From positions 1 through 22,605 of the forward strand of contig URLR01000031.1 in assembly GCA_900548815.1 (NCBI GenBank): a stretch of 22,605 nucleotides of DNA, read 5' to 3'. The translations under genes were made by a program, and so were the position numbers. Shown piece by piece: positions 1 to 7,003 of this stretch. Position 1 is the first letter of the stretch. Every line of letters begins with the position of its first letter. Origin of the DNA: an uncultured Collinsella sp. (lineage in GTDB: Bacteria > Actinomycetota > Coriobacteriia > Coriobacteriales > Coriobacteriaceae). Under the pieces are notes generated by a model that worked only from the letters and a program-made list of their open reading frames with translations, ran no database searches and had not been told where the DNA came from.

Positions 1-48
1 TCTACACGAGCCTTATCGTCGGCAGCGTCAGATGTGTATAAGAGACAG
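1..48 (+). other. Untrimmed Illumina/Nextera adapter with i5 index (not genomic)
   Basis: Bases 16-48 match the Nextera read-1 transposase adapter, ending in the Tn5 mosaic end AGATGTGTATAAGAGACAG at 30-48. Bases 1-7 (TCTACAC) match the 3' end of the P5 flow-cell oligo. The 8 bases between (GAGCCTTA, 8-15) sit where the i5 index belongs and match, from memory, the Nextera XT S521 index. Genomic sequence begins at about base 49. This marks a contig edge where a read was not trimmed. Confidence 0.97.
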
Positions 49-260
49 ACCTTAAGAAGGAGCTCGGCCTGGCCATGGTGTTCATCAGCCATGACATCCA
101 GACGGTCCGCTATATCTCTGACGACATCATCGTTATGAATGGCGGCAAGATCGTCGAGCAGGGCGAGGCCAAGCAGGTCTTCCAGCACCCCCAGGACCCC
201 TACACCAAGATGCTGCTCGGCGCTGCGCCGTCGCTGCTGCATCCCAAGCTCGGCGAGTAG
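49..260 (+). CDS. Opp/Dpp-type ABC transporter ATP-binding protein, C-terminal fragment
   Basis: This is the last ~70 residues of an ABC ATPase; the 5' part is lost at the contig edge, where the reading frame runs into the adapter. The visible sequence has the switch histidine (VFISHD), the D-loop-distal segment VRYISDDIIVMNGGKIVEQG and the HPQDPYTKMLL tail typical of peptide-type (PepT family) importer ATPases. The Cys-rich C-terminal extension of the OppD and OppF proteins further along this window is absent, so it ends early, as in shorter DppF/GsiA-like subunits. The genes directly downstream are for sialic-acid use, and Opp-type sialic-acid importers (Sat and siaEFGI types) are known. 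It is therefore probably the energising subunit of a sialic-acid importer; this is inference from context. The internal ATG at 75 is not the true start. Confidence 0.85.
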
Positions 261-276
261 CCTCGCTTTCCCTCCC

Positions 277-304
277 GTGCGCCCGGTTCCCTTGCCGGGC
301 GCAC
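277..304 (+). terminator. Stem-loop after the ABC ATPase gene
   Basis: GTGCGCCCGG (277-286) pairs perfectly with CCGGGCGCAC (295-304) around an 8-nt loop. No uridine run follows, so it is more likely a partial terminator or an mRNA 3'-end stabiliser than a strong intrinsic terminator. It lies in the 80-nt gap between the transporter ATPase and the esterase gene and could lower expression of the downstream catabolic genes. Confidence 0.55.
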
Positions 305-340
305 CTCCGTTGCGATTTCGAAAGGTTGGGTTCACGAGCC

Positions 341-1318
341 ATGCCAAGTGCTCAGGAGCTACAACATCAATTTGGTGAATATCGAGGCGCCATGCCCCGT
401 CCATCAGATTTCGATCTCTTTTGGAAGGATCGCATGGCCGAGGCCGACGCCGTCGGGCTTGACTATGCGATCGAGGCGGCATCGGTCACCGACGCCGTGA
501 CCTGCCAGCTTTTCGACCTCTGGTATACCGGCATGTGTGGCGCTCGCCTTCATGCCAAGTACCTTAAACCCGTCTCGGACGAGCCCGTGCCATTGGTACT
601 TCAGTTCCATGGGTATCCAGGTGCAAGCCGCAGCTGGTTTGAGCAGGCATCGTTTGCGGGCATGGGCATGGCACTCATCGCCCTCGACTGCCCCGGCCAA
701 GGAGGTCCCTCCGAGGACATTGGCGGATTTGAGGGCACAACGGTTGCGGGCCATATCGTCGCCGGTATCGACGGCGACCCGGCCAACCTCTACTATGTCC
801 GCTTGCACCAAGATATTCGCATCCTGTGCCGCATCGTTCGCGAGCTCGAGGGCATCGATCTTGCCCGTGTGTTTGTGAACGGCGCGTCGCAGGGCGGCGG
901 TTTGGGCATTGCGACCTGCGCACTTAACAGCGAGCTTATCAATCGCGCCGCCATCCTCTATCCCTTCCTGTCAGATTTCCGCCTGGTCTGGGATTTGGAT
1001 GCCGACGACATTGCCTACGAGGGCCTGCGCTATTGGTCTCGCTGGTTTGACGAGGACTCGACTCGTATTGACGAAGCCTATGCCAAGCTGGCGTACTTCG
1101 ATTCCAAGAACTTTGCCCCCATGGTCAAATGCCCTGTGCTGTTTGGCACAGGCACAGCCGATATTGTCTGTCCGCCAGCGACGCAGTTTGCGGTCTATAA
1201 CAACCTGACCTGTGAAAAGTGTCATGAGTTCTTTGAAGGCTTTGGCCACGAGGAGATTCAGGATTTTGACGATCTGATCATTCCGTTTTTCTGCAAGGGA
1301 GGGGAGGCTCATGTCTAA
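341..1318 (+). CDS. Acetyl-xylan esterase family (AXE1/cephalosporin-C deacetylase-like) alpha/beta hydrolase
   Basis: Cytoplasmic alpha/beta hydrolase of 325 aa, the usual length for the AXE1/Cah family of carbohydrate O-deacetylases. The N-terminal PRPSDFDLFWKDRM segment is the family's entry motif. The oxyanion strand is LQFHGYPGASRSW, the nucleophile elbow is GASQGG with Ser183, and the acid and base are Asp274 (GTADIVCPP) and His303 (GFGHEE). There is no signal peptide. I chose ATG 341 because homologues begin just before the PRPxDFD motif. A TTG at 326 gives five extra residues but directly abuts the AAAGG ribosome site, so it cannot be served by it. The 3' end overlaps the next gene by 8 bp. 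Within a nan cluster the likely substrate is an O-acetylated sialic acid or another acetylated host sugar; that is inference, and xylo-oligosaccharide deacetylation is possible. Confidence 0.85.
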   Translation: MPSAQELQHQFGEYRGAMPRPSDFDLFWKDRMAEADAVGLDYAIEAASVTDAVTCQLFDLWYTGMCGARLHAKYLKPVSDEPVPLVLQFHGYPGASRSWFEQASFAGMGMALIALDCPGQGGPSEDIGGFEGTTVAGHIVAGIDGDPANLYYVRLHQDIRILCRIVRELEGIDLARVFVNGASQGGGLGIATCALNSELINRAAILYPFLSDFRLVWDLDADDIAYEGLRYWSRWFDEDSTRIDEAYAKLAYFDSKNFAPMVKCPVLFGTGTADIVCPPATQFAVYNNLTCEKCHEFFEGFGHEEIQDFDDLIIPFFCKGGEAHV

Positions 1319-2162
1319 GTGCGAGAGCAATGTCAATGAGCTGATTGTCCCCGGGCTCGTGGGAATTCCTGGAACGGTTTCGTCAAGGCTCGCAGAATAT
1401 CGGGACTGGCGCGGTGATGTCCAAGCAGATGTTTCTGATTTAGAGACATGCGCTTCGAATCTTGAGATTCAAGGCCTGGCCATTACGGCGATTGATTTTG
1501 TTAACCCCTGCGCCCGTTACTCGGAGGTTTCCTTTGAGCTCGGTGACGATGCGATTCACGCTCGTTTGATCGAGCCTGTCGGTCGTGCCCGAGTATCTGA
1601 GCGCGTGCCGCTGTGCCTGATGTTCCACGACATCGATCGGCCTGTGCGCGGCTGGCATCACATGACGAGATTTGCCGCCATGGGGTATGCCGTCCTCGCG
1701 CTGGATGACGATGTTGCTGGTGCGGACGACCTGCGGCGGGGGATTTCTTCGCCCGCTTTTGTCGAGCGCGTCCGTTGGGGTTGCGCGCTGGCGAAGGTGG
1801 CGCGCAATCTTGATGGCATGGACCCCGACCGCATCTTTGCATGGGGCGAGGGCCTTGGCGGCGGAGTCGCGCTGGCGGTTTCTGCTCTGGACGAGCGGGG
1901 CCTTGCCTGCACGGCGGTTGCCAATCCAATTCCCGGTGGTCTCGAGGCGCTGTCGTCTCGGGTGCGCGGATCGGTGCTCATGGGCACATCGCTTATGGAT
2001 GCCGTGAGCGATCCCAAGGGCCAGTTTGCCGTGTTCAACGGTCTTGAGTGTGACCGGAGGCATATCATCTATGCCAAATACGCTCACGAGCGCATCAATG
2101 CGTTCGAAAACGAAGTCGTCGACTTTTTTAACCAAACGTTCTACTCGTGTTCTTTGGCCTAG
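1311..2162 (+). CDS. AXE1-like alpha/beta hydrolase paralogue lacking the catalytic serine (probable pseudoenzyme)
   Basis: A 283-aa protein that aligns end to end with the preceding esterase and was probably born by tandem duplication. Corresponding segments include LCLMFHDIDRPVRGWH (against LVLQFHGYPGASRSW), MGTSLMDAVSDP and YAKYAHERINAF. The acid (Asp230) and base (His259) are kept. The nucleophile elbow reads WGEGLGGG, with Gly181 where the upstream protein has Ser183. Serine-hydrolase activity is therefore unlikely unless another residue has taken over. It may be a regulatory or structural partner of the esterase, a sugar-binding protein or a decaying duplicate. The start is ATG 1311 behind a strong GGGAGGGGAGG site, overlapping the upstream stop by 8 bp, so translation is coupled. 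The reading frame is intact, which argues against a simple pseudogene. Confidence 0.75.
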   Translation: MSKCESNVNELIVPGLVGIPGTVSSRLAEYRDWRGDVQADVSDLETCASNLEIQGLAITAIDFVNPCARYSEVSFELGDDAIHARLIEPVGRARVSERVPLCLMFHDIDRPVRGWHHMTRFAAMGYAVLALDDDVAGADDLRRGISSPAFVERVRWGCALAKVARNLDGMDPDRIFAWGEGLGGGVALAVSALDERGLACTAVANPIPGGLEALSSRVRGSVLMGTSLMDAVSDPKGQFAVFNGLECDRRHIIYAKYAHERINAFENEVVDFFNQTFYSCSLA

Positions 2163-2230
2163 ACGGCCTGGACACTGCCAACAAGAGTGGGTGGCATAGG
2201 GCCGCCCGCCAGACAACTAAGGAGATTCTT

Positions 2231-3151
2231 GTGGCAACTCAGAAATTCACCGGCGTTATCCCTCCCGTCGTTGTTCCCGATACCGAAGATCACCAGCTCG
2301 ACGTTGCCTCCTTTGAGCGCAGCATCAACCGCATGATCGATGCCGGCGTCGATGGCCTGTTCTTCTTGGGATCCTCGGGCGAGGTCGTCTTCTCCACCGA
2401 CGAGCGCCGTCGCCAGATTATCGCCGAGGCCGTTCGTATCGTCGACCACCGTGTGCCTGTTCTGGTCGGCATCATCGATACCGAGACCGAGCGCATGATC
2501 GAGCACGGCAAGGTCGCCCAGGAGCTGGGCGCCGATGCCCTCGTCGCCACCTGCCCGTTCTATGCCCTGCAGGGCATGACCGAGGTCGAGGAGCACTTCC
2601 GTATCCTGCACGAGGAGCTCGACCTGCCCATCTTCGCCTATGACATTCCCGTCTGCGTTCACACCAAGCTCCCCTGGAAGCTCCTTGCCAAGCTCGGCGC
2701 CGAGGGCGTCCTTGCTGGCGTCAAGGATTCCTCGGGTGATGACATCTCGTTCCGCTACCTCGTTCAGGAGAACGAGAAGAACGGCCATCCGATGAGCATC
2801 CTCACCGGTCACGAGGTTGTTGTCGACGGCGCCTACCTCGGTGGCGCCGACGGTTCCGTCCCGGGTCTCGCCAACGTTGAGCCCGAGGGCTACGTGCGTC
2901 AGTGGAAGGCCGCTCAGGCTGGTGACTGGGCTACCGTCAAGGCCGAGCAGGATCGCCTCAATGAGATTTCGCACATCTGGGATGTCACCTCGGGCGTCCA
3001 GGGCTATGCCGGTGGCGTCGGCGCCTTCAAGACCGCTATGAACCTCATGGGTATCTTCGACAGCCCGACCATGCCGCGCCCGGTGAAGGCCATGACCGGC
3101 GAGAACGTCGAGGCGATTAAGAAGGTCCTCCAGGACAACGGTCTCCTGTAA
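2231..3151 (+). CDS. nanA: N-acetylneuraminate lyase (DHDPS/NAL superfamily class I aldolase)
   Basis: Cleaves N-acetylneuraminate to N-acetylmannosamine and pyruvate, the first committed step of sialic-acid catabolism. The 306-aa TIM barrel carries the carboxylate-binding loop GSSGE (residues 47-51), Tyr137 (IFAYDIP) and the Schiff-base lysine Lys165 (GVKDSSGD). The Tyr137/Lys165 numbering equals that of E. coli NanA, whereas E. coli dihydrodipicolinate synthase uses 133/161. The start is GTG 2231, preceded by AAGGAGAT; an upstream in-frame codon at 2147 would run back into the previous gene and has no ribosome site. The YDIP and KDSSGD wording is intermediate between NAL and DHDPS, so sequence alone does not exclude another 2-keto acid aldolase. 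The adjacent kinase and epimerase make NanA the best call. Confidence 0.8.
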   Translation: MATQKFTGVIPPVVVPDTEDHQLDVASFERSINRMIDAGVDGLFFLGSSGEVVFSTDERRRQIIAEAVRIVDHRVPVLVGIIDTETERMIEHGKVAQELGADALVATCPFYALQGMTEVEEHFRILHEELDLPIFAYDIPVCVHTKLPWKLLAKLGAEGVLAGVKDSSGDDISFRYLVQENEKNGHPMSILTGHEVVVDGAYLGGADGSVPGLANVEPEGYVRQWKAAQAGDWATVKAEQDRLNEISHIWDVTSGVQGYAGGVGAFKTAMNLMGIFDSPTMPRPVKAMTGENVEAIKKVLQDNGLL

Positions 3152-3157
3152 AGCTTC

Positions 3158-3247
3158 CCCAGGCACCCGATCTTGGGGCTCAAGTGGTCGGGCGTGACCC
3201 ATTAGGTCAACGCCCGACCACTTTCACCCCAACCTCGGGCACCTGGG
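3158..3247. repeat. 90-nt imperfect palindrome between nanA and nanK (possible terminator)
   Basis: The core is a perfect 14-bp stem, AAGTGGTCGGGCGT (3182-3195) with its complement at 3210-3223. It is capped by GACC-CATTA-GGTC and extended outward by CCCAGG/CCTGGG, CCCGA/TCGGG and TTGGGG/CCCCAA separated by short mismatches. Only CTTTC follows the core stem, so as an intrinsic terminator it is weak. It could work in both directions, protect mRNA ends or be a repeat-derived element. Each outer arm can also fold on itself (CCCCA with TGGGG). It lies in the 171-nt gap between nanA and the kinase gene. Confidence 0.65.
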
Positions 3248-3322
3248 AAACCTTTACTGAGTTGCGGCGATAACACCGCCTTCATTTCCTGTAGTTGTTT
3301 TTTATCTCCTAAGGAGAGCGAC

Positions 3323-4288
3323 ATGGAGAACAAGTACGTCTGCTCTGTCGATATCGGCGGAACTAAGATCGCGACTGCCATCATGGAGTACCCGGCTGAC
3401 GGCAGCGTGCCTCATCCCGTTTTTGAGGCCGAGGTTCCCACTGAGGCCCAAGAGGGCGGCGAGGCCGTCTTCCAGCGTATCGAGGCGTCCATCAAGGCTG
3501 CTCTCGAGGCGAATCCCGATGTCGAGGTCCTTGGCGTCGGCATCGGTGCCGCCGGCGTCGTCGATCCCAAGACGGGCGCCATCGCGTATGCCAACGAGAT
3601 CATGCCCGGCTGGTCCGGCGTTCAGTTGGGGCCGCGCCTGCGCGAGGACCTCGGTCTTCCCGTTGCCGTCGTAGGCGACGTGCAGGCTCATGCTCTGGGT
3701 GAGGCCCACTGGGGCGTCGGCAAGGGCAAGTTCTCCGTCTTGTGTCTTGGCATCGGTACGGGCATCGGCGGCGCATATGTCGAGAACGGCCGCGTGATGC
3801 AGGGCTTCCATGGTGCTGCCGGTCATATGGGCCACATCGAGTGCTCGGCTGCCGCCGGCATTCCCTGCGCCTGCGGGCGTTCCGGCCATCTGGAGTCGGT
3901 TGCTTCGGGCACTTCCATTGGTCGTATGTACGATGAGCGCTTTGGTCGCGTCGACCCCAGCCGTCCTTCGGTCGGTCGCGATGTGAACGACCTGTGCCGT
4001 GCGGGCGACGCAAAGGCGACCGAGGTCATCCATGACGCCGGCTTTGCGCTGGGGGCCAGCTTGGGCTCGCTCGCTAACATCCTGGACCCTGAGGTCATCG
4101 TGCTTTCGGGCGGCGTGATTCACCAAGGTCCCGATTGGCGTTCGCAGACGTGGAAGGATTCGGTGCACGAGGGCTATGCCAGCCAGGCGCTCGATCCGCT
4201 TCAGGACACGCCGATCCTCATCGGTTCTCTGGAGGGCGATGCTCCGCTCATCGGTGCCGCTGAGCATCTTCTTGCCTCGTTGAAGTAA
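3323..4288 (+). CDS. nanK: ROK-family sugar kinase, probable N-acetylmannosamine kinase
   Basis: Phosphorylates ManNAc to ManNAc-6-phosphate with ATP, as inferred from its position between the lyase and epimerase genes. The 321-aa protein has the N-terminal phosphate loop DIGGTK (10-15), the catalytic Asp119 in GDVQAHALGE (the usual NDxNAA context is altered), the glycine-rich GIGTGIGGAYVENG and the substrate/zinc region. That region has His168 (GHMGH) and C-A-C-G-R-S-G-H-L-E (182-191), where the third zinc cysteine of most ROK proteins is His189. There is no N-terminal helix-turn-helix, so it is a kinase and not an NagC/Mlc-type repressor. ATG 3323 follows AAGGAGAGCGAC. Glucokinase or another hexose kinase activity remains possible, since ROK specificity is hard to read from sequence. 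Confidence 0.8.
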   Translation: MENKYVCSVDIGGTKIATAIMEYPADGSVPHPVFEAEVPTEAQEGGEAVFQRIEASIKAALEANPDVEVLGVGIGAAGVVDPKTGAIAYANEIMPGWSGVQLGPRLREDLGLPVAVVGDVQAHALGEAHWGVGKGKFSVLCLGIGTGIGGAYVENGRVMQGFHGAAGHMGHIECSAAAGIPCACGRSGHLESVASGTSIGRMYDERFGRVDPSRPSVGRDVNDLCRAGDAKATEVIHDAGFALGASLGSLANILDPEVIVLSGGVIHQGPDWRSQTWKDSVHEGYASQALDPLQDTPILIGSLEGDAPLIGAAEHLLASLK

Positions 4289-4304
4289 ACGTATCTGCCG
4301 TAGG

Positions 4305-4335
4305 AGCCTCCCGAGACAACACGCCTCGGGAGGCT
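4305..4335 (+). terminator. Stem-loop between nanK and nanE
   Basis: AGCCTCCCGAG (4305-4315) pairs perfectly over 11 bp with CTCGGGAGGCT (4325-4335) around a 9-nt loop. Only GTTCT follows, so a full terminator is unlikely. The stem ends about 23 nt before the nanE start codon and leaves its AAAGG ribosome site free. It may attenuate or stabilise the transcript inside the nan operon. Confidence 0.55.
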
Positions 4336-4358
4336 GTTCTGAGAAAGGTTGCAGCCTT

Positions 4359-5045
4359 ATGACCGTCGATCCTTTGATTCAATCCCTGAAGGGTAAGCTC
4401 GTCGTGAGCGTTCAGGCGTATATGGGCGAGCCGCTTCGTACGCCCGAGACCATGGCTCAAATGTCTCGTGCTTGCGAGCTCGGCGGCGCCGCCGCCATTC
4501 GCTGCCAGGGCCTTGCCGACATTGCCGCCATTAAGGGTCGCTGTGAGGTTCCTGTTATCGGCCTGTGGAAGGATGGGCACGAGGGCGTTTACATCACGCC
4601 GACGCTGCGTCACGCTCGCGCCTGCGTTGCTGCGGGTGCCGATATCGTGGCGATCGACGCCACCGATCGTCCGCGTCCCGACGGCAAGTCGGTCGAGGAT
4701 ACTTTCCGTCCGCTGCACGAGGAGGGCGTGCTCCTGATGGCCGACTGTGCCACCATCGAGGATATTCGTCGTGCTGTTGACATGGGCTTCGACCTGGTGT
4801 CCACCACGCTTTCTCATGGTGTTGCCGCTATCGATTGCACCATGGCCGACGGTCCCGATCTGCCGCTCCTGCGCCAGGCGACTGAGGAATTCCCCGGCCT
4901 TCCCATCATTTGCGAGGGTCGCGTGCATACGCCCGAGGAGGCTCGCGCTGCGATCGATGCTGGCGCCTGGGCCGTTGTCGTCGGCACCGCCATCACGCAC
5001 CCCACGAGTATTACGAGTTGGTTCAAGGCTGCGCTTGAGGCGTAA
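4359..5045 (+). CDS. nanE: N-acylglucosamine-6-phosphate 2-epimerase (ManNAc-6-P epimerase)
   Basis: Converts ManNAc-6-phosphate to GlcNAc-6-phosphate, which then enters amino-sugar catabolism through NagA and NagB (not in this window). The 228-aa TIM barrel is the family's normal length. Hallmarks are VVSVQAYMGEPL near the N-terminus, GGAAAIRCQG, the catalytic-lysine strand PVIGLWKDG (Lys71) followed by VYITPTLRHA, ADIVAIDATDRPRP, LMADCATIED, ICEGRVHTPEEA and the C-terminal phosphate-binding VVVGTAITHP. ATG 4359 follows GAGAAAGG at a 10-nt spacing. It is the last gene of the nan set; a terminator begins 51 nt after its stop codon. Confidence 0.93.
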   Translation: MTVDPLIQSLKGKLVVSVQAYMGEPLRTPETMAQMSRACELGGAAAIRCQGLADIAAIKGRCEVPVIGLWKDGHEGVYITPTLRHARACVAAGADIVAIDATDRPRPDGKSVEDTFRPLHEEGVLLMADCATIEDIRRAVDMGFDLVSTTLSHGVAAIDCTMADGPDLPLLRQATEEFPGLPIICEGRVHTPEEARAAIDAGAWAVVVGTAITHPTSITSWFKAALEA

Positions 5046-5096
5046 GACAGGCCTCGTATCCGCTCGGGGCGGTATACTCAATTTAGGCAATTGACC

Positions 5097-5133
5097 GCGC
5101 GGGATCCGGGTTGCTGGGTCCCGCGCTTGTTTT
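5097..5133 (+). terminator. Intrinsic terminator downstream of nanE
   Basis: GCGCGGGATCC (5097-5107) pairs with GGGTCCCGCGC (5116-5126), with one mismatch and an 8-nt loop, and TTGTTTT follows. It separates the nan operon from rapZ. It ends 13 nt before the rapZ start codon, so transcription of rapZ from any promoter upstream of 5097 (for example the TATACT-like box near 5073) would have to pass through it. Confidence 0.7.
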
Positions 5134-5146
5134 CGGGAGGCAGCAC

Positions 5147-6067
5147 ATGCAAAAGGGAGATGCCATGGATGCGGCGGAGCGCTCGGAGCGCATCCCCGAT
5201 ATCGTCATCATCACCGGAATGTCCGGATCGGGCCGCACACAGGCCATGCACGTGTTCGAGGACATGGGCTATTTTTGCATCGATAACCTGCCTCCGCGTC
5301 TCATCGCCCAGCTTGCCGAGCTCGTCGGCATCAATACGGGCGTGGGCAGGCATCTCGCCGTCACCTGCGATTTGCGTAGCCAGGGACTGTTTGACGAGTT
5401 GCTCGATGCGGTCGCCGCGCTCGAAGAGCGCGAGATGAGCTGCGACATCGTGTTCCTGGAGGCTTCTGACGAGGTGCTGATTCGTCGCTACAGCGAAAAT
5501 CGCCGCCGTCATCCCATTGCCAAGCCGGGGGAGACTACGGCCGATGCCATTCAGCGCGAGCGCCTTCAGCTTCAGGGCGTGCGCGACCGAGCCGATATGA
5601 TTATCGACACGAGCCGTCTGCGCACCTCTGCGCTGCGCAACAAGCTACGTATGGCATTTTCCGAGCTGTCCGACCAGCAGCTCATGGACGTCCACGTGTT
5701 CTCGTTTGGCTTTAAGCACGGCATGCCCGTCGAAGCGGACATTATGATCGACGTCCGCTTCCTGCCTAATCCGTTCTACGATCCCGAGATGCGCACGATG
5801 ACCGGTCTCGATAAAAAGGTCTCCGATTTTGTTCTGGACCATCCCAAGACGCAGGAGTTTTGGAAGGCTTGGACACAGCTGCTCGATACGGTGATGCCGG
5901 GCTATATCGCGGAGGGTAAGCCGCAGCTTTCTATCGCCATCGGCTGCACGGGCGGCCAGCACCGCAGCGTTGCCATTGCCGAGGCCACGGCCCGTTACCT
6001 GGAAGGCGCTCAGTATCATGTGAGCATCTCCCACCGCGACCTGTCGCGCGCCAACACGAAGGCATAG
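5147..6067 (+). CDS. rapZ: RNase adapter/nucleotide-binding protein RapZ (YvcJ family)
   Basis: P-loop protein of 306 aa. In E. coli RapZ directs RNase E to the GlmZ small RNA; in Gram-positives the YvcJ homologue binds and hydrolyses nucleotides and its role is less clear. The Walker A motif is GMSGSGRT (24-31), with Arg in place of Lys as in other actinobacterial members, followed by the family signature FEDMGYFCIDNLPP. The C-terminal half has FSFGFKHGMPVEADIMIDVRFLPNPFY and AIGCTGGQHRSVAIAE, both diagnostic. ATG 5147 has GGGAGG 6 nt upstream; ATG 5165 with its own AGGGAGA is a fair alternative (300 aa). whiA begins 6 nt after the stop, so the two are cotranscribed. The yvcK gene that commonly sits between them is missing here. 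Confidence 0.92.
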   Translation: MQKGDAMDAAERSERIPDIVIITGMSGSGRTQAMHVFEDMGYFCIDNLPPRLIAQLAELVGINTGVGRHLAVTCDLRSQGLFDELLDAVAALEEREMSCDIVFLEASDEVLIRRYSENRRRHPIAKPGETTADAIQRERLQLQGVRDRADMIIDTSRLRTSALRNKLRMAFSELSDQQLMDVHVFSFGFKHGMPVEADIMIDVRFLPNPFYDPEMRTMTGLDKKVSDFVLDHPKTQEFWKAWTQLLDTVMPGYIAEGKPQLSIAIGCTGGQHRSVAIAEATARYLEGAQYHVSISHRDLSRANTKA

Positions 6068-6073
6068 GCCTGC

Positions 6074-7003
6074 ATGTCGTTTACCGCCGAGGTGCGTGAC
6101 GAGCTCGCGCGCTGCGAACCCGAATGTGAATACTGCGACTTGTCGACGCTTGCCGCCCTCACGCGCGTGAGCGGTACGCTCTCGCTTACCGGCTCTGGGC
6201 GGTATCGTTTGACGGTTGCGACTGAGACGGGAGCCGTCGCGCGCACGATGATCACGCTGACGCATCGTATCCTTAAGCTCAAAACGGAGTTCACCGTCCG
6301 TAAATCTGTATTGCATAAGGTTCGAAACTACCTCATCACCTTGCCTGATCAGCCAGACCTGGATAAGGCCTTGGTTCTGCTGGGTATCCTCGACCGTAGG
6401 GGAGGACTTGTCGCCGGCGTACCCCGACATATCGTTGCCCGTCCTTGCTGTAGACTTGCCTATATCCGCGGCGCGCTCATCGCGGGCGGCTTCGTGGCCG
6501 ATCCACGCGGCGATTTTCATTTGGAGATCGCTGTGCAGGGCGAGCAATATGCCAAGGGGCTTTGCGATCTGTTGGAGCAGATTGGGGTCCATGCTCGTGT
6601 TAATGCACGGCGGGGGTCATATGCCGTGTACATTAAGAGCGCCGAGGAAATCGAGCATCTATTAAAGCTGATTGGCGCCAAGCGCAGCGTTGCCGAGATT
6701 GAGGAGGCGCGCGCGGTCAAGTTGGTTAAGAACGATGTGAACCGTCGCGTGAACGCCGAGCTCGCCAACCAGACCAGAAGTGCGGGTGCCGCCCAGCATC
6801 AGCTTGCGCTTATCGATGAGCTCGAGCAGCGAGGCCTTCGCGATGCGCTTCCGGATGCCTTGGCGGTCTTTTGCGACCTGCGCGAGCGCTATCCCGATCT
6901 TTCGCTGCGTGATTTAGGGGAGATGGCTGACCCTCCCTTGTCGAAGTCGGCCCTCTACCATCGTGTTTTACGGCTTGAAAAGCTCATTGAAGCAAACAGG
7001 TAG
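6074..7003 (+). CDS. whiA: DNA-binding regulator WhiA
   Basis: WhiA is a DNA-binding protein conserved in Gram-positives. It activates sporulation septation genes in Streptomyces and affects division and chromosome segregation in Bacillus; its target in a non-sporulating coccobacillus is unknown. The 309-aa protein begins with the standard MSFTAEVRDELAR. It continues into a degenerate LAGLIDADG homing-endonuclease-like fold (roughly residues 20-200, including RLAYIRGALIAGGFVADPRGDFHLEI) and ends in a helix-turn-helix region (about 220-305, LSLRDLGEMADPPLSKSALYHRVLRLEKL). It follows rapZ by 6 nt. The 194 nt after its stop are AT-rich and lead to the gap promoter. Confidence 0.95.
   Translation: MSFTAEVRDELARCEPECEYCDLSTLAALTRVSGTLSLTGSGRYRLTVATETGAVARTMITLTHRILKLKTEFTVRKSVLHKVRNYLITLPDQPDLDKALVLLGILDRRGGLVAGVPRHIVARPCCRLAYIRGALIAGGFVADPRGDFHLEIAVQGEQYAKGLCDLLEQIGVHARVNARRGSYAVYIKSAEEIEHLLKLIGAKRSVAEIEEARAVKLVKNDVNRRVNAELANQTRSAGAAQHQLALIDELEQRGLRDALPDALAVFCDLRERYPDLSLRDLGEMADPPLSKSALYHRVLRLEKLIEANR

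Noticed and set aside
30..48. Natural Tn5-like transposon end at the window start
   Set aside because: The mosaic end is preceded by the exact read-1 adapter, an index and the P5 tail, which identifies library chemistry and not a natural element.
2147..2230. Upstream start of nanA at 2147
   Set aside because: It would overlap the previous gene, has no ribosome site, and the added residues are not like any aldolase N-terminus; GTG 2231 has AAGGAGAT upstream.
3323..4288. ROK protein as an NagC/Mlc-type repressor of the nan cluster
   Set aside because: DIGGTK begins at residue 10, leaving no room for a helix-turn-helix domain.
5216..5239. Defective Walker A motif in RapZ (Arg30 in place of Lys)
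   Set aside because: Arg at this position is usual in actinobacterial RapZ homologues, so it is not a lesion.
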